A stretch of DNA of 39,669 nucleotides from an uncultured Mycoplasmatota bacterium (GTDB taxonomy: Bacteria > Bacillota_I > Bacilli_A > RF39 > UBA660): positions 1-39,669 of the forward strand of contig CAOKNI010000007.1 of the NCBI GenBank assembly GCA_948470005.1, written 5' to 3'. Below, one piece after another: positions 31,574 through 39,669 of this stretch. The position numbers were made by a program, and so were the translations under genes. The stretch's first letter is position 1. The number at the start of each line of letters is the position of its first letter. A model generated the notes under the pieces. It worked only from the letters and a program-made list of their open reading frames with translations. It did not search any database and was not told the DNA's origin.

Positions 31574-32207
31574 TAAAACTCTTAAAAATATATTAAAGGC
31601 AACTATGAAGTATCTTGTAGTTGCTTTTATTTATATGTTAATATTTTTTGCTAGTTTATATATCCTCTTTGGCAAAAGTATTAATAAATATGTATCCTTA
31701 GTTAATTTGATTTCGGTTAAGACTAATAATAAAATATTAGATAATATTAAAATAGATTTGGACAATAAAACTCTTAAAAATTATCCTTATTATGGAATGC
31801 AATACGGAACGCTTGAAATAAAAAGTGTAGATATTAATATGCCAGTATTTTTTGGTGATACAATGGCGATATTAAAAAAAGGAGTAGGACATTCAAGTGG
31901 TAGTTATTTCCCAGGTGAAGGTGGCGCTATTCTTTATATGGGGCATAATAATAAAAATATGCTTCGAAATTTAGCTGATGTAAAATTAGAAGATACAGTT
32001 ACGGTTAAGACTTCTTATGGGTTATTTAAGTATAAAGTTTTTAAAACAGATATAATTAAATATACTGAAATTGATAAAGTTCCGATAAATCGGGATGAAG
32101 AGATATTAATGATTTATACATGTTATCCGAAAAATGCAATTGGACATACGACTAAAAGATTTGTTTTATATGCTAAGTTAGAGGAGGCACAGTTTGATGA
32201 AAGGTAA
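31566..32207 (+). CDS. Sortase, class D-like
   Basis: 213 residues. N-terminal membrane helix (YLVVAFIYMLIFFASLYILF), then the sortase beta-barrel. Catalytic residues: His in GGAILYMGHNNKN, Cys in LMIYTCYPKN (the TxTC-type motif) and Arg in HTTKRFVLYAK. Barrel segments YGTLEIKSVDINMPVFFGD and GVGHSSGSYFPGEGG fit the class D family, which includes sporulation and housekeeping sortases of Bacilli and Clostridia. It cuts at the sorting signal and joins the protein to the cell wall. It overlaps the upstream substrate gene and the downstream membrane-protein gene. Confidence 0.88.
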   Translation: MLNKTLKNILKATMKYLVVAFIYMLIFFASLYILFGKSINKYVSLVNLISVKTNNKILDNIKIDLDNKTLKNYPYYGMQYGTLEIKSVDINMPVFFGDTMAILKKGVGHSSGSYFPGEGGAILYMGHNNKNMLRNLADVKLEDTVTVKTSYGLFKYKVFKTDIIKYTEIDKVPINRDEEILMIYTCYPKNAIGHTTKRFVLYAKLEEAQFDER

Positions 32208-32991
32208 TGCTGGAGCACATATACTTAATTTTTTATTATGTACTTTTTTAGTGCTTGCTTGTTTAATTTTGATTATTTTAAATACGCTTTTAAATAAAGA
32301 TTTTGTCTCAAAGGAAATGACAAAAATTAATTATCAAGAGAATGTTTATAATAATATAGTAGAGAATTTTCAGAATAATTTGCTGTCTGCAAACTTAGAT
32401 TTAAAAATAGAAGATATTGTAAATTTAGAAATGGTTAGTAATGATGTTAAAAGTGTCATAGATTATGTGTATGATAAAGATAGTTTGCAAACTCGGGATA
32501 ATGATTTAAAAGCAAATATTAAAAAGGCCGAAGAAGAATTATTAGATGGCATTTATTTGGATAGTGATAATAAAGAGGCAATAGAGAAACTTGAAAATAA
32601 TTTACTTAGTATTTATCAAAATGAAATATTAATTAATAGAAATATTTTGAAGAGTTTAAGTAATAATATGGAAACAATAAAAGCAATATTATCCGTAATA
32701 TTTGTTATTTTATTACTGGTATCTCTTAATATAGGTGCTATTATTAAAATATTACTTAAAAAAAGAATTAATGTGGCGGTTTTGGCATCAGGAATGATAT
32801 TGCTAGGTTTATACTGGTTTTTGGCAAATAGTTTTAGTGATGTATTAATTATTAATCCGGTTTTTTCTTTACTTTTAAAAGAAAGTGTGAGTACGATATT
32901 AAATATGATGCTAGTTTATGCGACTTTTTTAATAGTAAGTAGTATAATAGTTAGCATAGCTCTGGAGATTAAAACTAATTTAAACGATTAG
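32197..32991 (+). CDS. Membrane protein in sortase cassette, unknown function
   Basis: 264 residues from the ATG at 32197 (GAGGAGG nine bases upstream; a TTG at 32194 is also possible). One N-terminal helix (ILNFLLCTFLVLACLILIIL), an extracellular acidic, helical region of about 120 residues with coiled-coil-like heptads (AEEELLDGIYLDSDNKEAIE), and three C-terminal helices (TIKAILSVIFVILLLVSLNI; VAVLASGMILLGLYWFLA; MMLVYATFLIVSSIIVSIA). No catalytic motif seen. It overlaps the sortase gene by 11 bases, so it is probably a third part of the same system. Not recognised as a named family. Confidence 0.7.
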   Translation: MKGNAGAHILNFLLCTFLVLACLILIILNTLLNKDFVSKEMTKINYQENVYNNIVENFQNNLLSANLDLKIEDIVNLEMVSNDVKSVIDYVYDKDSLQTRDNDLKANIKKAEEELLDGIYLDSDNKEAIEKLENNLLSIYQNEILINRNILKSLSNNMETIKAILSVIFVILLLVSLNIGAIIKILLKKRINVAVLASGMILLGLYWFLANSFSDVLIINPVFSLLLKESVSTILNMMLVYATFLIVSSIIVSIALEIKTNLND

Positions 32992-32998
32992 TTTTTTT
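32972..32998 (+). terminator. Intrinsic terminator of the sortase cassette
   Basis: AAACTAAT and ATTAGTTT arms with a seven-base loop and a T run; contains the stop codon of the preceding gene. Confidence 0.75.
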
Positions 32999-33011
32999 CA
33001 GGGAATAAATG

Positions 33012-33040
33012 TTGCTATTTTCAGTATGGAATTATATAAT
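33012..33040 (+). promoter_or_regulatory. SigA promoter of the yfhO-like gene
   Basis: TTGCTA (33012-33017), 17-base spacer, TATAAT (33035-33040). Confidence 0.7.
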
Positions 33041-33065
33041 TAAATTAGTAATAAGGAGAATTAAT

Positions 33066-35903
33066 ATGGCAAAAAATGGTAAAAATTTGGCCTTTGTTCC
33101 TGGTTTAAATAGTAAAATCGGGGGGGGGTTGTTTAAGGGGTAAAAACTCTCAAAATGAAAGAGGCTTTAAAGAAAAAATAAAGCAAATTATTAATTCACC
33201 TTTAGCAAAAGATATTTTATTTTATACGATAGTATTTGGAATTATTGTATATTTTATAGTGGCAATTTTTAAGGACTTTAATAAAAGTTTTATATGGGGG
33301 TCAGATGGTCTTAAGCAACATATTATTACGCTGGAAAGTTTCCGGTCTTTATTAGTTAATTTTATCAGAACGGGTAAGATTAGCTTTTTTATGTGGAATA
33401 TTGATTTAGGCTTTGATATGTTTAGCAATTATGCTTATTATATTTTTGGAGATATATTCTCTTATTTTGCAATACTCGTTCCTGTAAAATCAATAGAGAA
33501 TGTATATAATATACTTGTGTTAGTGCGAATTTATTTTGTGGGTATTTCTTTTCTATGTTATGCCAAATATAAAAATATAAGTAAATTACCTGCGGTTATA
33601 GGTGCGATTTTATATACTTTTTCAACTTTTACTTTGTTTTGGGGTGTAAGACATCCATACTTTATTAATGCACTTATTTTATTGCCACTTGCGTTTATTG
33701 GGATTGAAAAAGTTATTTTAGAAAATAAATTTGGGTTTTATATATTTATAATTTTTCTTTCTTATTTATCTACTTTTTACTTTGCTTATATGATTTCGAT
33801 AGGAATATGTATTTATGGAGTTATTTTGGCAATATATCATTATAAAAGTGAAGGCACAAAAACGGTTATTAAAGTTTTAGGGAAAACACTTTTATATAGT
33901 ATTATTGGGATTTTTTTGGCGGGTATCTTTTTAGTACCAACACTTTTTAGTTTTGTAAATTCGGAGAGGTCCTTGGCTGGTAGTGTTTATACTTATACTT
34001 TAGATTATTATCGAAGTGTTATTAGTAACTTGTTAACAGTTAACGGACCGAGATGGGGGATGTCTGCGATTATTTTGATAACTATTCCAGCCTTTTTTCG
34101 AAGAAGAAAAGAGAATTATCCGCTTTTCTTAACGATGTTAGTTTTGTTTGTACCGCTTTTTATTCCCGAGATAAGTTCCATCTTTAATGGTTTTAAGTAT
34201 CCTAGTATGCGCTGGCTTTTCTTGTTAATATTTATTTTTGCTTTTGCTTCTATGACTTTTTTAAATAGTAGTGAGAAACTGGATGCTAAAGATGTAAGAA
34301 ATATAATTATTTTTGTGCTTCTTTATTTAGGGTTAAATAGCTTTTTAGAAAATAATATAAAATATTTTACTTCTTTTCAGCTTTTTGCTGCGGTATTAAT
34401 GGGGTTTATTTTAATAAAAGAAGATTGTTTTAGAAAATGGTTTCCCAAAATACAGTTGCGAAATATTTTGATTTTAATTATTGTTGTTTTTAGCACGAAA
34501 TCTTTAATTTATGCACTTTATATTGAAAGAAATTATGTATCAGAGTTTGTGACGAACGATCTACTAAGAGAAAATTATAATACTTCAATGGGAAGTATAA
34601 GTGATTTTAATAAAGCTTTAAATTATATTAAGAAAAATGATAGAGATTTTTACCGAATTAGTAAATATCCTTATAAATATAATAATGTTTCGATACCAGA
34701 AAAATTTAATGCTATAGGACATTATTATTCAATTACGCCAAAAGTGTATAGTGGGTTAAATTATGATTTAAAAAACGTTGATTATTATACTAATCAAGGC
34801 TTTAGAGAGTTTAACTATCGAACTAAAATTAATACTATACTTGGAAATAAATATTTAATTGTGAATAAAAATAGAGCTATTCCTTATGGATATGTTAAAA
34901 CTGATTATAAAGGAAAGTCAAAAGTCTATCAAAATAAATATGCTCTTCCTTTTGCAGTTTTTTATGATTCTTATATAAATACTTATGATTATGATAACTT
35001 TAATGCACTAGAAAAGGAAAGTAGTCTTTTAAAAGCAGTTACGTTAGAAATACGAGATATTCCAAATAATTTAAGTTATAAAAAAGATTTAAATTTTTCT
35101 AATATTAAGAATATTAGTTATACAATAAAAGATGTTAATAAAATTATGAGTCTTGATGGTGAATTAGAAATTAAATCAGCTTCTAAAAATTACCTTAATA
35201 TCGAGATACCTTCTGTTACAGGAGAGGTTTATGTTTCGTTTAAGAATTTAAGGTATAATACTTATTCTAAAGAAGAAATGATAGAAAATAAAATTAAAAA
35301 AGATTATACTTTAGGTGAGATTAAGAATACTCTCCATAAATATAAGTGGTATCAAGTGGATGATGGATATAAGTTTACTTTACAACTTGGTAATACCATA
35401 GTTACGCGAGATAATTCAGGTAGTAGTAGTGCTTATTATATGAATATGACAGATTTCTTGGTTAATTTGGGGTATTATGATAAAATAAAGGGAAATATTA
35501 AATTAAGTTTTAATAAAACGGGTTATTATACTTTTGATGAAATTGAAGTATATACAGTTGTTATGGATGATTATTTAGAAGATGTTACTAATTTACAAAA
35601 ATCGAATTTTCAGGTGCTAGATTATGGTAATGGTATTTAAAGGGAAAGGCTAATCTTTCTTTAGATGGAGTGTTACAGTTTGCAACTATGTATCAAAAAG
35701 GCTGGATGGTTTATGTGGATGGAGCGAAGGTTGATACTTTTAAGGCTAATAAATATTTTTTAGGAATTTCTATTACGCCAGGAGAACACATTGTAGAGCT
35801 TAGGTATGTTAATCCTGATATAAAATATGGGGTAGTAGTGTCTATTATAGGAATACTTGGTTTGGTGAGTGTAAGGTACTTAAGAAAAAAGAAAGTTTGT
35901 TAA
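33066..35903 (+). pseudogene. YfhO family membrane protein, two frameshifts
   Basis: The start at 33066 (AAGGAGA upstream) reads MAKNGKNLAFVPGLNSKIGG and ends at a TAA soon after a nine-G run. The body resumes one frame over (CLRGKNSQNERGFKEKIKQI then about 800 residues), and the last about 80 residues (from LSLDGVLQFATMYQKGWMVY) lie in a third frame after a TAA at 35638-35640. Together they give one full-length YfhO: a dozen membrane helices (FIWGSDGLKQH and LPAVIGAILYTFSTFTLFWG are hallmarks), a large extracellular domain and a terminal helix. YfhO proteins are linked to glycosylation of lipoteichoic acid. One G too many at the 5' end and one base too few near 35620-35645 explain both breaks. 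A pseudogene, a phase-variable gene or sequencing errors are all possible. Confidence 0.85.
33120..33128 (+). repeat. Nine-G homopolymer in the yfhO coding start
   Basis: A run of nine G, 18 codons into the gene, in strongly AT-rich surroundings. With eight G the start codon would be in frame with the main body of the gene. Confidence 0.9.
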
Positions 35904-35922
35904 GACTCTTTTGATAATTTAA

Positions 35923-35951
35923 TTGGAATTAATTTAGAGTTATGGTATAAT
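35923..35951 (+). promoter_or_regulatory. SigA promoter of secA
   Basis: TTGGAA (35923-35928), 17-base spacer, TATAAT (35946-35951), 25 bases before the secA start. Confidence 0.7.
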
Positions 35952-35975
35952 CTTATTTATGGAAGGTGAAAACAT

Positions 35976-38459
35976 ATGGGATTATTACGTAAATTATTTG
36001 ATACCGAATATAAAGAATTAAAAAGATTTGAGGGGTATGCTAATCAAATTGTTAGTTTAGATGAAGAAATGTCAAAACTATCGGATGAAGAACTTGCTCA
36101 TAAAACAGTAGAGTTTAGAAGCGAATTAGAGCAGGGTAAAACACTTGATGATTTAATTGTGCCAGCTTTTGCAGTAGCGCGGGAGGCAGCATATCGAGTT
36201 ATTGGTGAAAAGCCATATTATGTCCAAATATTAGGCGGTCTTGCTATTCACTTTGGTAATATTGCTGAGCTTAAAACTGGTGAAGGTAAAACTTTAACCG
36301 AAACAATGCCAGCTTATCTTAATGCTTTAACAGGTAAGGGTGTGCATATTGTAACAGTTAATGAATTCCTTGCTAAACGTGACTCTGAATGGATGGGAAA
36401 TATTTATCGTTTCTTAGGGCTTAGTGTTGGCCTTAATATGCGGGAGTTGTCACCAAGAGAAAAACAAGAAGCTTATAATGCAGATATTCTTTATTCCACA
36501 AATAATGAAATTGGTTTTGATTATTTAAGAGATAATATGGTCGTAGAAGCTCAAGATAGAGTGCAAAGGCCCCTTAATTTTTGTATTGTTGATGAGGTGG
36601 ATTCAATATTAATAGATGAGGCAAGAACTCCACTTATTATTTCTGGTGGAAGCTTTAATTCTAATAATTTATATATTGATGCAGATAGAGCGGTAAAGAA
36701 ATTAAAAGAAAATGATGATTATGTGGTTGATGCAAAAACCAAAAGTGTTTCTTTAACTGAAGAGGGAAGCAAAAAAATTGAAAGTCATTTTCACTTAAAA
36801 AATTTATATGATTTAGATAATACAGCTTTAGTTCATCATTTAAATCAAGCTTTGAAAGCTAATTATGGTTTTAAAAAAGATGTTGATTATGTAGTACAAA
36901 ATGATGAAGTTATTATTGTAGACCAGTTTACAGGCCGCTTAATGGAAGGACGTCAGTTTAGTGAAGGATTGCATCAAGCGATTGAAGCTAAAGAAGGCGT
37001 TACTATTAATACTGAGACTAAAACAATGGCAACGATTACATTCCAAAACTTATTTAGAATGTATAATAAACTTTCTGGTATGACTGGTACTGCTAAAACC
37101 GAAGAAGAGGAATTTAGAAATATTTATAACATGTACGTTATTCAAATACCTACTAATAAACCAGTTATTAGAGAAGATTTGGCGGATTTGGTTTATGCGA
37201 CCAGTGCGGCTAAATATAAGGCAATTGTTAATACTGTTAAAGAGATTAATAAGACAGGTCGACCAATTCTTATTGGTACAATAAGTGTAGAAGCTAATGA
37301 ATATTTAAGTAGTTTACTTAAAAAAGCTGGGCTTAAACATGAAGTTTTAAATGCTAAAAATCATGCTCGTGAAGCAGAAATTATAGCCAAAGCCGGAGAG
37401 AAAGGGGCAATTACACTAGCTACAAATATGGCTGGTCGTGGTACCGATATTAAACTTGGTGAAGGAGTATTAGAACTAGGTGGTTTGTGCGTAATTGGTA
37501 CAGAAAGACATGAGTCTCGTCGTATTGATAATCAGCTTCGAGGACGTTCTGGACGTCAAGGGGACCCTGGTATGAGTCAGTTTTTTGTCTCTTTTGAAGA
37601 TGATTTAATGCGTCGCTTTGGGACAGATAGAATTAAAGTAATGCTTCAAAATTTGGGAGTTGATGACCAAGCGATTAGAAGTAAAACTCTTACGCGTTCA
37701 ATTGAGTCAGCTCAGAAAAAAGTTGAGGGAAATAACTACGATATACGTAAAAGCTTACTTGATTATGATAATGTATTAAATGAACAAAGAGAAATTATTT
37801 ATCAACGTCGTAATGAAGTTTTGGATATGGATTCTATTCATGAGAGAATATTAGATATTTTTAAAAATGTTATTGCTGATTTATGTGAAAAGCATTTAGC
37901 ACCAGAGAATTATCTTACAGAATCTGATAAAGATGAAATTGTAGAATACGTAAATAATAATTATTTGAAATCAAGCAATTTGAAGTTTGTAGATATTAAA
38001 GATTTAAGTGATGAAGAAACGGTAACGTTTGTTACGAATTTAGTGATAGAAGATTATGAGAATAAAATAAAAGATGTTCCTGTAAGTGATGATTTTGAGA
38101 AAGCAATTACTTTAAAAGTTATTGATTCAAATTGGGTAGAGCATATGAGTGCTATGGAACATTTAAAGGAAGGTATTGGTCTTCGTGGATATGGTCAAGT
38201 AAATCCTATTCAAGCTTATACAATGGAAGGCTTTGAACTATTTGATGAATTTTTAACAAGAATTGATAATCAAATTGCAACATTCTTACTTAATGCAGAA
38301 ATAAGACAAAATATAGAACGGAAACAAACTTTAGAAGGTAAAGCGAGTGATGGCAAGGAAAAAGAAAAAAGAGCACCGAAGAGAGTTAATAAAATTGGTC
38401 GCAATGATGCATGTCCTTGTGGTTCGGGAAAGAAATATAAGAATTGCTGTGGAAAGTAA
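35976..38459 (+). CDS. secA: Preprotein translocase ATPase SecA
   Basis: 827 residues. The motor of Sec export, acting at the membrane with SecYEG. Walker A in AELKTGEGKTLTETMPAYL, Walker B in CIVDEVDSILIDEARTPLI, helicase motif segments TNMAGRGTDIKLG, GTERHESRRIDNQLRGRSGR and QGDPG; the long helical scaffold follows (ESAQKKVEGNNYDIRKSLLD). The C-terminal zinc-binding segment CPCGSGKKYKNCCGK is intact, as used for SecB or ribosome contact. GGAAGGTG precedes the ATG. prfB, which often follows secA, is absent; accessory DNA follows instead. Confidence 0.98.
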   Translation: MGLLRKLFDTEYKELKRFEGYANQIVSLDEEMSKLSDEELAHKTVEFRSELEQGKTLDDLIVPAFAVAREAAYRVIGEKPYYVQILGGLAIHFGNIAELKTGEGKTLTETMPAYLNALTGKGVHIVTVNEFLAKRDSEWMGNIYRFLGLSVGLNMRELSPREKQEAYNADILYSTNNEIGFDYLRDNMVVEAQDRVQRPLNFCIVDEVDSILIDEARTPLIISGGSFNSNNLYIDADRAVKKLKENDDYVVDAKTKSVSLTEEGSKKIESHFHLKNLYDLDNTALVHHLNQALKANYGFKKDVDYVVQNDEVIIVDQFTGRLMEGRQFSEGLHQAIEAKEGVTINTETKTMATITFQNLFRMYNKLSGMTGTAKTEEEEFRNIYNMYVIQIPTNKPVIREDLADLVYATSAAKYKAIVNTVKEINKTGRPILIGTISVEANEYLSSLLKKAGLKHEVLNAKNHAREAEIIAKAGEKGAITLATNMAGRGTDIKLGEGVLELGGLCVIGTERHESRRIDNQLRGRSGRQGDPGMSQFFVSFEDDLMRRFGTDRIKVMLQNLGVDDQAIRSKTLTRSIESAQKKVEGNNYDIRKSLLDYDNVLNEQREIIYQRRNEVLDMDSIHERILDIFKNVIADLCEKHLAPENYLTESDKDEIVEYVNNNYLKSSNLKFVDIKDLSDEETVTFVTNLVIEDYENKIKDVPVSDDFEKAITLKVIDSNWVEHMSAMEHLKEGIGLRGYGQVNPIQAYTMEGFELFDEFLTRIDNQIATFLLNAEIRQNIERKQTLEGKASDGKEKEKRAPKRVNKIGRNDACPCGSGKKYKNCCGK

Positions 38460-38517
38460 GATAAAATAAGGGAATATTAAGAATTCAAAAATTATTAAGT
38501 TGGTTCGAGTTTTATAA

Positions 38518-38588
38518 CTTGTCCACAAAATATTGAGAATTTGTTGTAAAATAAAGGTGTGGACAAGAAATAATTTGTTGACACCTTT
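38518..38588. repeat. Overlapping inverted repeats at the secA / accessory boundary
   Basis: CTTGTCCACA (38518-38527) and TGTGGACAAG (38558-38567) are perfect inverted copies. The right arm overlaps AAAGGTGT (38553-38560), which pairs with ACACCTTT (38581-38588) to give a second, exclusive hairpin ending in TTTT. The second may terminate secA transcripts; the first may be an operator or element end. Each TTGTCCACA differs by one base from the DnaA-box consensus. Confidence 0.55.
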
Positions 38589-38619
38589 TAAAATCTAAAA
38601 TAGAAAGGAGAGAAAATTA

Positions 38620-39504
38620 TTGAAAAAAGATTTGGTAACAGCAGAAATAATTGTTAAGGAAAATAAAGTTGGAATATTAAGAGTTGGTAATGTTAATTAT
38701 ATATCATTAACTGATTTAGCTAAATATCAAAATTCTAGTGACCCGTCTTTTACGGTAAAGAACTGGTTAAGAAGAATAAATACTATTGATTATATTGGTT
38801 TATGGGAAGAAATTCATAATCAAGATTTTAATTTGGTCGAATTCGACCAAATTAAAACGGAGTATGGAAAAAACTCATTTGCAATGTCACCAACACAGTG
38901 GATAAAAAGAACTAATGCAATAGGAATAGTTTCAAAAGGTGGGAGATATAGTATTGGAACTTTTGCTCATCCAGATATTGCTTTTGAATTTGCAAGTTGG
39001 TTATCACCAGAGTTCAAACTATATTTAATAACAGAATTTGAAAGACTAAAAACAAATGAAGCATATCAAGAGAAAATAGATTGGCAGGCAAATAGAATTT
39101 TATCTAAATTAAACTATGTAGTCCATACTGATGCAGTAAAAACTTATATTGTTCCAACTCTTACAGAAGAGCAAAAGAAATTCGTGTATGCTGAAGAAGC
39201 CGATGTTTTAAATGTTGCATTATTTGGTATGACAGCGAAACAATGGAGAGATAAAAATCCAGAACTTGCTAAAAATGGAAATATAAGAGATTATACAGAT
39301 TTACTTCATTTAGTAATATTAAATAACTTACAAAATACAAATGCAGAATTAATTGAAGAAAAAATACCACAAAGTGAAAGATTAGTAAAACTTAATAATT
39401 CTGCAAGAAGACAAATGAAGGTATTGAAAGATAATAAGAATATTAGAGATTTAGAATTATTGCAAAAACAAGTTAATGAAGAAAATAATTTAATAACTAA
39501 CTAA
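38620..39504 (+). CDS. KilA-N domain protein
   Basis: 294 residues, TTG start with AAAGGAGAG upstream. The N-terminal 150 residues are a KilA-N DNA-binding domain as seen in phage and integrated-element proteins: VNYISLTDLAKYQNSSDPSF, VKNWLRRINTIDYIGLWEEI, GRYSIGTFAHPDIAFEFASW and LSPEFKLYLITEFERLK. The C-terminal half (KFVYAEEADVLNVALFGMTA; KQWRDKNPELAKNGNIRDYT) is the partner domain common in stand-alone bacterial KilA-N proteins. Exact role unknown; typical cargo of prophages and integrative elements. Base composition is slightly richer in A than the neighbouring secA. Confidence 0.88.
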   Translation: MKKDLVTAEIIVKENKVGILRVGNVNYISLTDLAKYQNSSDPSFTVKNWLRRINTIDYIGLWEEIHNQDFNLVEFDQIKTEYGKNSFAMSPTQWIKRTNAIGIVSKGGRYSIGTFAHPDIAFEFASWLSPEFKLYLITEFERLKTNEAYQEKIDWQANRILSKLNYVVHTDAVKTYIVPTLTEEQKKFVYAEEADVLNVALFGMTAKQWRDKNPELAKNGNIRDYTDLLHLVILNNLQNTNAELIEEKIPQSERLVKLNNSARRQMKVLKDNKNIRDLELLQKQVNEENNLITN

Positions 39505-39506
39505 AA

Positions 39507-39538
39507 AAGTATAGACGAAGATGTTTATACTTTTTTAA
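39507..39538 (+). terminator. Intrinsic terminator after the KilA-N gene
   Basis: AAAAAAGTATA and TATACTTTTTT arms with a loop of about ten bases. Confidence 0.78.
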
Positions 39539-39581
39539 ATGTTGTAAAATTATAATGATTAAATGAAAGGAAGATGATAAG

Positions 39582-39669
39582 GTGATCAATATTAGAAAAC
39601 GTGGAAATGTATACCAATATTGTTTTGAAGCAGGAAAGGTAAATGGAAAAAGGAAGCAAATAACTAAAA
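39582..39669 (+). CDS. Tyrosine recombinase integrase, N-terminal fragment
   Basis: Only 29 codons before the window ends. GTG start, AAAGGAAG eight bases upstream. MINIRKRGNVYQYCFEAGKV followed by NGKRKQITK matches the arm-type DNA-binding domain at the start of Tn916-like and phage integrases. Together with the KilA-N gene it marks an integrated mobile element whose remainder lies to the right. Confidence 0.75.
   Translation, partial: MINIRKRGNVYQYCFEAGKVNGKRKQITK

Noticed and set aside
35630..35650. Programmed -1 frameshift in yfhO
   Set aside because: No X-XXY-YYZ heptamer in the right frame and no downstream pseudoknot seen; a lost base is simpler.
38518..38567. Replication origin based on two DnaA-box-like sequences
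   Set aside because: Each has a mismatch, there are only two, no dnaA or dnaN is near, and the pair is better explained as one inverted repeat.
1..39669. CRISPR arrays, tRNA or rRNA genes
   Set aside because: No regularly spaced direct repeats and no cloverleaf or rRNA-like segments were noticed on either strand by eye.

Overview
The window looks like chromosomal DNA of an AT-rich, endospore-forming Bacillota, probably an uncultured gut lineage in or near the Bacilli (RF39-like is possible but not shown). Reasons: the tatD / 3D / ksgA / yabG / veg / spoVG order matches the Bacillus subtilis region; spo0A, spoIID and a spoIIQ-like gene are present; an RNA polymerase delta subunit is present; TGA is used as a stop and TGG as Trp, so the standard bacterial code applies.

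Layout. 0-3.5 kb (minus strand): spoVG (cut by the window edge), veg, yabG, ksgA, a secreted 3D-domain protein and tatD. 3.5-6 kb is eroded: remnants of an Rpn/PD-(D/E)XK transposase-type gene and of a HIT hydrolase lie among small orphan genes, an RpiB-like isomerase and a DUF1146 protein. 6-8.3 kb: prmC, prfA and rpoE. 8.5-14.2 kb is an arginine block on the minus strand: argG, argH, a B3/B4-domain protein, a YwiB-like gene and argS. It is preceded by a 17-codon leader peptide with five consecutive Arg codons and by mutually exclusive RNA pairings that end in an intrinsic terminator, i.e. a ribosome-mediated attenuator.

14.3-19.5 kb: a class A penicillin-binding protein, a large secreted beta-helix protein with an exact 94-residue higher-order repeat, and a second decayed Rpn-type gene. 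19.5-24.5 kb: gpmI, spo0A, tpiA and pgk, with spo0A sitting inside a glycolytic cluster. 24.7-27 kb: spoIID, the spoIIQ-like gene and an unrecognised gene.

27-29.9 kb is an agr-type quorum-sensing locus: agrA-agrC on plus converge on agrB-agrD on minus across a shared terminator. The 35-residue AgrD is shorter than the usual gene-calling limit. It has the normal acidic tail, but no Cys in the signal core, so a Ser- or Thr-linked lactone signal is predicted.

30-36 kb: a cold-shock protein (with an upstream Spo0A box), the long-form hibernation factor, a three-gene sortase cassette whose first product ends in an LKQTG-type sorting signal, and a YfhO-type membrane protein put out of frame by a nine-G run and again near its 3' end. 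36-38.5 kb: secA. From 38.5 kb to the edge the content is accessory: a KilA-N domain gene and the first codons of a tyrosine-recombinase integrase, suggesting a mobile element inserted next to secA.

All calls come from reading the sequence and recognising motifs. No database search or folding program was run, and promoter, operator and RNA-structure calls are pattern-based.
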